Assembly: GCA_030610745.1 (NCBI GenBank)
Contig: JAUWRC010000004.1
Span: forward strand, 1 to 29,536
Source: Clostridia bacterium
GTDB taxonomy: Bacteria > Aerophobota > Aerophobia > Aerophobales > AE-B3A
Length of the DNA: 29,536 nt
Direction: 5' to 3'
Each line of letters opens with the position of its first letter. Positions within the stretch are counted from its first letter, which is position 1. The position numbers and the translations under genes are program-made. The notes below the pieces were generated by a model that worked only from the letters and a program-made list of their open reading frames with translations, had not been told where the DNA came from and made no database searches. Of this stretch, positions 15,515-21,526 are shown piece after piece.

Positions 15515-15724
15515 ATGGTTAAATCAGATAAAAAGGAGAAGAAAAAACAATGGAAAAGATATACAGCGATAATTCGTAAAAGCAAACTTGAATATATTGC
15601 TATATGCTTAGAGTTGAATCTTTCTGCCCGTGGAGAAGACCTTGCACCTAAACGATTACTCACAGAAGTAGATTCATACGCTCAAAAAGAAGTGCTGAAT
15701 TTTATCCTTAAGAAATCTTTATAG
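15515..15724 (+). CDS. HicB-like antitoxin, short or degenerate
   Basis: 69 residues. RYTAIIRKSKLEYIAICLELNLSARGEDL resembles the start of the HicB antitoxin fold (YTAII...YVALCPEL...GE), but the usual continuation and a DNA-binding C-terminus are missing and no hicA is adjacent. The ribosome site (TGAGG two nt before the ATG) is too close, so the start is uncertain. It is the first of three closely spaced small genes; its TAG stop overlaps the ribosome site of the next. It could be a remnant or an antitoxin for a neighbouring toxin. Confidence 0.5.
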   Translation: MVKSDKKEKKKQWKRYTAIIRKSKLEYIAICLELNLSARGEDLAPKRLLTEVDSYAQKEVLNFILKKSL

Positions 15725-15738
15725 GAGGAAAATTTATT

Positions 15739-15990
15739 ATGAAATCTACAGAGATGAATAGTTCTTTGCAAGAATCTGGAGAGAAATGGGGACAAGGACC
15801 CCTAGCTTCTTATGCGATTCAGGTGCTTGGTAATTATTACATACAAGGAGTGCCTTTGGGAAATTATGTTTTTTATGGCTCAGAACAGATTACTGAGGAT
15901 AATCCTTTTATTAATAAGGAGATTGAAGCTGAATTCTCTGCTCTGGAAGAAGCAGGGATAGAAGCATTAACTTTTCTTGAGCAGGGGTAA
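15739..15990 (+). CDS. Small protein of unknown function, possible antitoxin
   Basis: 83 residues, acidic, no family recognised. The middle QVLGNYYIQGVPLGNYVFYG is rich in aromatic residues, and the C-terminal half EIEAEFSALEEAGIEALTFLEQ is likely helical. A good ribosome site (ATAGGAGGAAAA) precedes the ATG. It ends 7 nt before the ATG of a MazF-like gene, so by position it could be that toxin's antitoxin. No ribbon-helix-helix or MazE pattern is visible. Confidence 0.55.
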   Translation: MKSTEMNSSLQESGEKWGQGPLASYAIQVLGNYYIQGVPLGNYVFYGSEQITEDNPFINKEIEAEFSALEEAGIEALTFLEQG

Positions 15991-15997
15991 GAAGAGA

Positions 15998-16354
15998 ATG
16001 TAGCAATATAAATGGGGCGACATTGTTTATGCAGATCTACCTACACTAGCAAATTCCCAAATGCATGAACAAACAGGTATGCGTCCTGTGCTAATTATTC
16101 AAAATGAGAAAGATTATGGCGAGTTGCCCACAGTTATTATGGTCCCCTTTACTACTCAACTAAAAGCCACCCGTTTTGCTTCTACCTTTCTAGTAAAGCC
16201 TTCATCTATTAATGGATTAAGATCAGAATCTGTATTACTAAGTTTTCAAATAATGGCGATAGATAGAAGAAGACTTAGTAGAAAACTTGGCGAGCTTGAA
16301 GCTCATTACCTTGATTCTTTAGAAGATAAAGTAAAAACCCTTATGAACCTATAA
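15998..16354 (+). pseudogene. MazF-family toxin gene with a stop at codon 2
   Basis: The frame from ATG 15998 reads M-stop-QYKWGDIVYADLPTLANSQMHEQTG and on to LMNL at 16354. KWGDIVYADLP is the essential first strand and loop of MazF, RPVLIIQNE and VMVPFTTQ follow, and FQIMAIDRRRLSRKLG is the conserved C-terminal part. The ATG is well placed (AAGAAGAG upstream, 7 nt after the previous gene), but TAG follows at 16001. The only later start, ATG 16061, would drop the first 20 residues and probably kill activity. TAG is a genuine stop elsewhere in this window (nrdD, asd, nadE), so recoding is unlikely. A silenced toxin or a sequencing error are the choices. Confidence 0.75.
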
Positions 16355-16376
16355 AAACTTGCCGCTTCTCTATTAT

Positions 16377-16398
16377 GTGCGATAAATCACACCGCTAC
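16377..16398. repeat. Family A palindrome, right-end copy A4
   Basis: GTGCGAT-AA-ATCACAC (16377-16392) is followed by ACCGCTAC (to 16398), the right end of copy A1. The left outer arm is missing. The nadE TAG stop lies inside the ACCGCTAC arm. Confidence 0.65.
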
Positions 16399-17114
16399 AT
16401 TTTAAATACCGGAGCCAATGAGCGCTTGTGGGTGGATTTTTTTATTAATTCTTCTACCTTGATAAGCATCTGCGGCGGGATAGATTCTGTTTTACCTCTC
16501 TCTATAGCTAAAATTGTCCTGTCCAGGTCCTCATACCTGATACCGAGCTCTTCCTCATCTGTCTGTTTTTCCCACAGTCCTGCTGAGGATCTCCTTTTAA
16601 TTATCTCATGGGGAATTTCAAGCTCTTTTGCCAGTTTTCTCACCTGGGTTTTCAACAAATCTCCTAGCGGCAGAATATCACATCCCCCATCCCCGTATTT
16701 AGTAAAATAGCCTATAAGAATCTCACTTTTGTTTCCCGTGCCTGCTACTAAATAATTTAAATTGTTAGCAAAATAGTAAAGAGTAAGCATTCGCAGTCTC
16801 GGCTTTAGATTAGCTAAAGCTATCTTTTTATGAGATGGTAGGATTCCTAAAAGATCATTATAGATAGAATCCAGAGATATACGCTCTGTTTTAATATTTA
16901 ACCTTTTGGCTATTAACCAGGCATAATCTTCATCCAAAACAGTGCTGTAGCAGGGCATTATCAATCCCAGAACCTTTTCTCCCATAGCCCTCTTAGCCAA
17001 ATAAGCTACTACTGAGCTATCAATTCCCCCGCTTAATCCAATAACAACACCTTCTGCTTTGGCTTCCCGAACCTTTTCCTTAATCCAATTAGAAATTCGG
17101 TCTGCTAAGTTCAT
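16395..17114 (-). CDS. nadE: NAD synthetase, ammonia-dependent
   Basis: 239 residues. NadE converts deamido-NAD to NAD with ATP and ammonia. The PP-loop GLSGGIDSSVVAYLAKR is near residue 26-42. GTGNKSEILIGYFTKYGDGGCDILPLGDL is the conserved ATP/substrate region, and RRSSAGLWEKQTDEEELG the later loop. There is no N-terminal glutaminase domain, so free ammonia or a separate donor is needed. I prefer the ATG at 17114 (MNLADRISNWIKEK); the ATG at 17141 would add nine residues. The stop codon is contributed by family A copy A4. It lies downstream of the HIT gene on the same strand, with a family E palindrome between. Confidence 0.94.
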   Translation of the reverse strand: MNLADRISNWIKEKVREAKAEGVVIGLSGGIDSSVVAYLAKRAMGEKVLGLIMPCYSTVLDEDYAWLIAKRLNIKTERISLDSIYNDLLGILPSHKKIALANLKPRLRMLTLYYFANNLNYLVAGTGNKSEILIGYFTKYGDGGCDILPLGDLLKTQVRKLAKELEIPHEIIKRRSSAGLWEKQTDEEELGIRYEDLDRTILAIERGKTESIPPQMLIKVEELIKKSTHKRSLAPVFKM

Positions 17115-17159
17115 TTTACGACTCTCTTTTTGACCATCCATTGGTTAACTGGTTAAATA

Positions 17160-17204
17160 CTTTCCCCCTCACCCCTGTGGGGAGAGGGAAGGTGAGGGGG
17201 AAAG
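17160..17204. repeat. Family E palindrome, copy E1
   Basis: CTTTCCCCCTCACC (17160-17173) and GGTGAGGGGGAAAG (17191-17204) form a perfect 14-bp inverted repeat around a 17-nt loop containing GGGGAGAGGG. It begins one nt from the HIT stop codon. It could end transcription on the minus strand, but no T-run follows. Confidence 0.8.
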
Positions 17205-17205
17205 T

Positions 17206-17688
17206 TCATTTTTCTAATAATTTCTCCTTTAGCTTTTTATAGGTATCCTTTAGGGTTTCGGAAATCACCTTGGTCTCTGAAAAGACTGGCATAAAATTAC
17301 AGTCTCCTTTCCAGCGAGGAACAATGTGCAGGTGCAGGTGATCTACTATACCTGCTCCAGCTACATCCCCCAAATTTATTCCCACGTTAAAACCCTCTGG
17401 ATGTAGAGCTTCCTTAAGTAAAGCTATCATTCGAGAAAGAATTTCCATCATCTCCGCAGCTTCTTCTTTTTCTAGCTCCTCTATAGAGCCGATATGCCTG
17501 TAAGGAGCGAGCATTAGATGTCCATTATTATAAGGGAAAATATTAAGCATAACCAGGCACTTCTCCCCTCTTAAGAGGATATAGTTTTCCTCATCCTTGG
17601 CCTCTTTTGACTTCTGGCAAAAGATACATCCTTTCTCTTTTTTACCTAAAATATACTTTGCTCGCCAGGGAGCCCAGAGCCTTTTCAT
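17206..17688 (-). CDS. HIT-family nucleotide hydrolase or phosphorylase
   Basis: 160 residues. The histidine triad is present as DHLHLHIVPRW near residue 130, and the N-terminus KRLWAPWRAKYI plus GCIFCQ is typical of the bacterial Ap4A-phosphorylase-like HIT branch. Members act on dinucleoside polyphosphates or nucleotidyl conjugates; the substrate here is not known. I chose ATG 17688 because GGGAGA precedes it and MKRLWAPWR is the family start. The reading from 17727 would add 13 unlike residues. It is followed by nadE on the same strand. Confidence 0.9.
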   Translation of the reverse strand: MKRLWAPWRAKYILGKKEKGCIFCQKSKEAKDEENYILLRGEKCLVMLNIFPYNNGHLMLAPYRHIGSIEELEKEEAAEMMEILSRMIALLKEALHPEGFNVGINLGDVAGAGIVDHLHLHIVPRWKGDCNFMPVFSETKVISETLKDTYKKLKEKLLEK

Positions 17689-17987
17689 AAGATTTCTCCC
17701 AAAGTGCCTTGTTGGTGGTGTAGTCACATACAGCTTAAAGCTTACAGCTTTTTATCACCTTATTATAATCCTTCAGTCCTGTCAACTTTTTTTCTTTTGG
17801 ACACGCTTGCCGAAAGACATTTTCTGAAGAAGCCTTATAGCCGTTACCTTAACGAAGCTTCTAAGCGAAGGGAAAAGAAAGATTTACTGTTTGAGGAACA
17901 AAGTGACGAGTTTGATTCCGAAGGAATAGGCTAATTTTCCCGTAGCGAAGAAGCTGAGCAGAAAATAATTCAAAGCGGATATACAGC

Positions 17988-18021
17988 GACAAAAGAAAAT
18001 TGTCCTGAGGCACTTCTTGAC
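17988..18021 (+). repeat. Family I block, copy I2
   Basis: 34 nt matching 12847-12880 at 28 positions. Its last bases overlap the -35 box of the thiC promoter. Confidence 0.65.
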
Positions 18022-18044
18022 ATTCACCTCATAAATCATATTAT
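18017..18044 (+). promoter_or_regulatory. Probable thiC promoter
   Basis: TTGACA (18017-18022) and TATTAT (18039-18044) with a 16-nt spacer. The leader to the thiC ATG would be about 150 nt and contains the family E and family C repeats. Confidence 0.65.
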
Positions 18045-18100
18045 GTCTATGGTATATCGTATTTCACAGTATCGGAATTTCAATGTTTTTTGGATAGAAA

Positions 18101-18142
18101 TTTCCCCCTCACTTTAATCCTCTCCCCCAGAGGGGAGAGGGG
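18101..18142. repeat. Family E palindrome, copy E2
   Basis: TTTCCCCCTCAC at the left, then CCTCTCCCCC-AGA-GGGGAGAGGGG. The inner stem is strong; the right outer arm seen in E1 is missing. Confidence 0.65.
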
Positions 18143-18145
18143 ACG

Positions 18146-18176
18146 CGAGATACGAGCGACGAACAACGAGATACGA
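18146..18176. repeat. Family C 31-nt block, copy C2
   Basis: Begins CGAGATACGAGCGACGAAC and ends ACGAGATACGA. An identical 31-nt block lies in the leuS 5' end (26309-26339), and a reverse copy with one difference is at 24854-24883. The block has an internal direct repeat of CGAGATACGA. Confidence 0.8.
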
Positions 18177-18201
18177 AATAAACGGGGAGGTTATAAATAG
18201 C

Positions 18202-19494
18202 ATGACTCAATTAAGTGAAGCAAGAAAAGGAAACATCACTCCTGTAATGAAACAAGTAGCTAAAGAGGAAGGCCTGAACCCTGAGTTTATCAGAGATGGA
18301 GTAGCCAGAGGAGAGATTGTCATCCCTAAGAATGTGAAACATGCCTTACCCCACCCCAAGGCTATAGGCAGGGGAACAAAAACTAAGGTAAATACTAATA
18401 TTGGCACTTCTACCGATCAGGTAAATCTTGAACTTGAGCTAGAAAAACTAAAAATAGCGAGCGAAGCTGGGACAGATACGGTTATGGACCTTAGCACCGG
18501 AGGAGACCTGGATAAGATCCGCCGATCTATCTTAAAATCCTGTTCTCTGCCATTGGGAATAGTTCCCATTTATCAGGCAGTTATCGAATCTATTTCCCAG
18601 CATAGAACCCTGGTAAAGATGGAAAAAGATAAGGTATTCCGGGTTATCGAACGCCAGGCTGAAGATGGAGTCGACTTTATCACTGTTCATTGCGGTCTTA
18701 CCAGACAGAGCCTGGAACGCTTGAAGAAAGAAGGAAGAATTACAAATATAGTGAGCAGGGGAGGAGCTTTTCTCACTACCTGGATGGTGGCTAATGATAA
18801 GGAGAACCCTCTTTATGAAAAGTATGACCGACTCCTTGAGATTGCCAAACGATATGACCTTACTTTAAGTTTAGGAGATGGCCTTCGCCCTGGATGTTTG
18901 GCCGATTCTACCGATAGAGCTCAGATTCAGGAACTGATTCTTTTGGGAGAACTGGCGAAAAGAGCCTGGGAACAAGATGTACAAGTAATGATAGAAGGTC
19001 CCGGTCATATTCCCCTTCCTGAAATAAAGGCAAATGTCCTTCTGGAAAAGAAGTTATGTCATAATGCTCCTTTTTATGTTCTGGGTCCGGTGGTTACAGA
19101 TATCGCCCCTGGTTATGACCATCTTACCTCAGCTATGGGAGGTGCCTACGCTGCCAGTTGTGGGGCTGATTTTCTCTGTTATGTGACAGCAGGGGAACAC
19201 TTGAGGCTTCCTACTCTTCAGGATGTTAGAGATGGAGTGATAGTTACCAGGATTGCTGCTCATGTAGGAGATATTGCCAAGGGAGTAAAAGGAGCTATGG
19301 AATGGGATAGAAAGATGGCTGAATTTAGAGAAAAGAGAGATTGGGAGAAACAGTTCAAACTGGCCATTGATCCAGAGTATGCCAGGAAGATGCGCAAAGA
19401 AAGCAAGCCTCATCTTTCTGATGTCTGTACTATGTGCGGAGAATACTGCGCCTTAAAGATGGTAGAGAAAGCTCTAAGCCGAGAAAGGGCTTGA
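18202..19494 (+). CDS. thiC: Phosphomethylpyrimidine synthase ThiC
   Basis: 430 residues. ThiC, a radical SAM enzyme, turns aminoimidazole ribotide into the pyrimidine of thiamine. The family blocks are present: NTNIGTSTDQ, VMDLSTGGDL, DFITVHCGLT, SLGDGLRPGC, EGPGHIPL and LGPVVTDIAPGYDH. The C-terminal cluster motif reads CTMCGEYC (CX2CX3C), the spacing of the shorter ThiC group; the longer enterobacterial type has CX2CX4C. The ATG at 18202 has GGGAGG 11 nt upstream, a slightly long spacing. Its TGA stop lies inside the -35 box of the next promoter. No TPP riboswitch is visible in the leader, unlike many thiC genes. Confidence 0.97.
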   Translation: MTQLSEARKGNITPVMKQVAKEEGLNPEFIRDGVARGEIVIPKNVKHALPHPKAIGRGTKTKVNTNIGTSTDQVNLELELEKLKIASEAGTDTVMDLSTGGDLDKIRRSILKSCSLPLGIVPIYQAVIESISQHRTLVKMEKDKVFRVIERQAEDGVDFITVHCGLTRQSLERLKKEGRITNIVSRGGAFLTTWMVANDKENPLYEKYDRLLEIAKRYDLTLSLGDGLRPGCLADSTDRAQIQELILLGELAKRAWEQDVQVMIEGPGHIPLPEIKANVLLEKKLCHNAPFYVLGPVVTDIAPGYDHLTSAMGGAYAASCGADFLCYVTAGEHLRLPTLQDVRDGVIVTRIAAHVGDIAKGVKGAMEWDRKMAEFREKRDWEKQFKLAIDPEYARKMRKESKPHLSDVCTMCGEYCALKMVEKALSRERA

Positions 19495-19518
19495 CATTTC
19501 TGATTTTTTTGATATTAT
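19491..19518 (+). promoter_or_regulatory. Promoter of the zapA-cvpA-dgt operon
   Basis: TTGACA (19491-19496) and TATTAT (19513-19518) with a 16-nt spacer. The -35 box overlaps the thiC stop codon, so the two units are packed with no gap. Confidence 0.72.
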
Positions 19519-19556
19519 ATTAGTAATGGTAAAAATTGTCCTGAGGGGTATTTCGA

Positions 19557-19820
19557 ATGGGGATGCGGGTCCGTATTTTGAATGGGGAATATAACTTAAG
19601 AGCAGATGAAAACGAGGAATATCTCGAGAGGATTGCTGGGTATGTTGATAATAAAGCTAAAGGAATAGCTTCCTCTTTTCCTCACAAAGAAAAGGAAGAG
19701 ATAGGTATTCTTACGTGTTTAAATATTGCTGATGAGTTTTACAAGCTGAAAGAAAAAAATAGAAAAGCCAGGGAAAGAATTCAACAGCTAATCGAAAAAA
19801 TCGAGAAAAATTCTAAATGA
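19557..19820 (+). CDS. zapA: Cell division protein ZapA family
   Basis: 87 residues. ZapA binds FtsZ and stabilises the division ring. The N-terminus VRILNGEYNLRADENEEYLERIAGYVDNKA matches the family head, and the rest is a long helix (EEIGILTCLNIADEFYKLKEKNRKARERIQQLIEKIEK) fit for the coiled-coil tail. The ATG at 19557 has TGAGGGG upstream, part of a short family I core (19532-19546). Its stop overlaps the cvpA start as ATGA. Confidence 0.85.
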   Translation: MGMRVRILNGEYNLRADENEEYLERIAGYVDNKAKGIASSFPHKEKEEIGILTCLNIADEFYKLKEKNRKARERIQQLIEKIEKNSK

Positions 19821-20353
19821 GTTGGTTAGATATAGGTTGGCTAATCATAATTTTTTTGTTTGCCCTACGGGGAGTAATGAGAGGCCTGTTCAGAGAAGCC
19901 TTCGGGCTAGCGGGCATCTTTATAGGCCTGATTGTTGCTATTAATCGCTATGAAGTACTGGGAAACATTGTCGCTAGCGAGGTTACCAGTATTTCTCCTC
20001 GAACAGCAAAACTTATTAGTTTTGCTGTTATTTTTATAGGGGTAGCTCTATTTGGTGGACTGCTGGGAATAGTTTTTCATAAAGCATGTAAGTATTCTCT
20101 TGTTAAGGGTATAGATCAAGGAGGAGGGCTTTTCTTAGGACTGCTCGAGGGATCCTTAATCTGTAGTATACTCTTAATTCTTTTGACTGTATCTCCTTTC
20201 TCTGAGAACGTAAACAAATGGATGAGGGGTTCTACCTTAAGTCCTTACTTGATGAAGGTGGGCCCCTTTGTTTATGATAATATAGCCTCTGTTATGCCGG
20301 GCGAAGCAAAGAAATTTATGGAGAGGTTGGATGAATTCAAGTCAAAAAAATGA
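19817..20353 (+). CDS. CvpA-family inner membrane protein
   Basis: 178 residues with four likely membrane segments: IGWLIIIFLFALRGVMRG (with the family's early glycine-arginine turn), FGLAGIFIGLIVAI, LISFAVIFIGVALFGGLLGIV, and LLEGSLICSILLILLTV. The family is linked to colicin V production and envelope homeostasis; the precise role is unsettled. It overlaps zapA and dgt by four nt each (ATGA), so the three genes are translationally coupled. A zapA-cvpA pair is a common bacterial neighbourhood. Confidence 0.88.
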   Translation: MSWLDIGWLIIIFLFALRGVMRGLFREAFGLAGIFIGLIVAINRYEVLGNIVASEVTSISPRTAKLISFAVIFIGVALFGGLLGIVFHKACKYSLVKGIDQGGGLFLGLLEGSLICSILLILLTVSPFSENVNKWMRGSTLSPYLMKVGPFVYDNIASVMPGEAKKFMERLDEFKSKK

Positions 20354-21384
20354 ATCAGTTCTTTGATCGAATAGCTCAAGAGGAATTTGAGGAGCGATGG
20401 CTTTCTCCTTACGCCAGTAAAAGTAGACAAAGTAAAGGAAGGAAAAAAGAAGAAAAAAGCTGCTTTTTAAGGACAGAGTTTCAACGAGACAGAGACAGGA
20501 TTATCCACTCTAAAGCTTTTCGTCGTCTTAAGCATAAGACGCAGGTATTTATTGCTCCGTTTGGCGACCATTATCGTACCCGGCTTACTCATACTCTGGA
20601 GGTAAGTCAGATTGCCCGTACAATCTCTCGTGTTCTTCGCTTAAACGAGGACTTGACAGAAGCTATTTCTTTAGGACATGATTTAGGGCACACTCCCTTT
20701 GGGCATACAGGCGAAGATGCTTTAAATGACGTTTATCCTCAAGGGTTTCGGCATAATGAGCAAAGCCTTAGAGTAGTGGATAGACTGGAAGGTGAAGGAG
20801 GATTGAATCTGACCTGGGAGGTGAGAGATGGCATTCTGAATCATTCCCAGGACAAAGAGAAGGTGATGGATCCGAAAAGTAAGACTCATCCTCATACTTT
20901 AGAGGGAGAAGTGGTGAAGTTAGCCGACCCTTTAGCTTATGTTAACCATGATATTGATGATGCTTTGCGAGGGGGTCTCATAAAAGAGACTGATCTGCCA
21001 ACCGAACCCTTAGAGACGTTGGGAAGAACTCATAGAAATAGAATAGATACCTTAGTTCAAGATATAGCTAAGGAAAGCGAGGGAGAGTCTTGCCTGAAGA
21101 TGAGCAAGACAATTCTGGAAGCATTTAATGAGTTAAGAGATTTTATGTACGGGCAGGTTTATTCATCTCCTCTGCTATCCGATGAAGTAAAAAAGGCCTA
21201 CCGGATAGTAACCGATCTTTATAGTCTTTATGTGGATAAAGTTCATCTTTTTCCAGTGGCTCTAAGAAAGGATATAGATAGAGAAGGAATAAAAAGGGCA
21301 GCAGTAGATTATATTGCTGGGATGACAGATCGCTTCGCCCTTAATATTTACAAGGATTATTTTATCCCTAAGGAATGGGGGTAA
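20350..21384 (+). CDS. dgt: dGTPase-like HD-domain triphosphohydrolase
   Basis: 344 residues. The family removes triphosphate from dNTPs. Landmarks are RDRDRIIHSKAFRRLKHKTQV, the HD metal site H in TRLTHTLEVSQIAR, GHDLGHTPFGHTGE, and FRHNEQS, followed by LTWEVRDGILNHS. It is the shorter type of the family, as found in many bacteria outside the enterics, where dNTP preference varies. The ATG overlaps the cvpA stop. The next gene, dnaG, follows after a 142-nt repeat-containing gap, so a DNA-replication theme (nucleotide pool, primase, sigma factor) is plausible. Confidence 0.93.
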   Translation: MNQFFDRIAQEEFEERWLSPYASKSRQSKGRKKEEKSCFLRTEFQRDRDRIIHSKAFRRLKHKTQVFIAPFGDHYRTRLTHTLEVSQIARTISRVLRLNEDLTEAISLGHDLGHTPFGHTGEDALNDVYPQGFRHNEQSLRVVDRLEGEGGLNLTWEVRDGILNHSQDKEKVMDPKSKTHPHTLEGEVVKLADPLAYVNHDIDDALRGGLIKETDLPTEPLETLGRTHRNRIDTLVQDIAKESEGESCLKMSKTILEAFNELRDFMYGQVYSSPLLSDEVKKAYRIVTDLYSLYVDKVHLFPVALRKDIDREGIKRAAVDYIAGMTDRFALNIYKDYFIPKEWG

Positions 21385-21412
21385 ATAACAGTAGCGAGAT
21401 TTCAAAAAGAAG

Positions 21413-21444
21413 ATTGCCACGCCTGCCTTCAGCAGGCTCGCAAT
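21413..21444. repeat. GCAATGAC-type hairpin repeat
   Basis: ATTGC (21413-21417) / GCAAT (21440-21444) enclose a perfect inner stem GCCTGC-CTTCA-GCAGGC (21421-21437). I recall similar ATTGCCACG...CTCGCAATGAC elements dispersed in many bacterial genomes. It lies in the dgt-dnaG gap, followed by AT-rich family F sequence. Confidence 0.7.
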
Positions 21445-21526
21445 GACAAAAACGGAGTTTCTTCAAGACTCTCAAATTAGCTAATTAACTGAATTAACTA
21501 ATAACTAATTTACTGGTATGAGATAA

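Larger units (their letters stand above)
17689..18201. other. Repeat-filled region between the HIT gene and thiC
   Basis: This 513-nt gap between divergent genes contains, in order: a CTTAAAGCTTACAGC run, a CGCTTGCCGAAAGACATTTTC block related to 12059, a GATTCCGAAGGAATAGG word (17911-17927, repeated at 24900), family I copy I2, the thiC promoter, GTATCGGAATTTCAATG, a family E palindrome and a family C copy. Short frames cross it (for example one with SDEFDSEGIG) but have no start signal or family, so I call no gene. No thiamine riboswitch core is visible. Confidence 0.55.

Noticed and set aside
15998..16003. TAG recoded as glutamine
   Set aside because: TAG ends nrdD, asd and nadE at the expected places, so it functions as a normal stop.
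17704..17934. 76-codon ORF in the HIT-thiC gap
   Set aside because: No ribosome site, odd composition, and it crosses several repeat blocks.
18045..18201. TPP riboswitch upstream of thiC
   Set aside because: Neither the CTGAGA nor the CTGATCTGGATAATGCCAGCG-type core is present; the sequence is accounted for by repeats.
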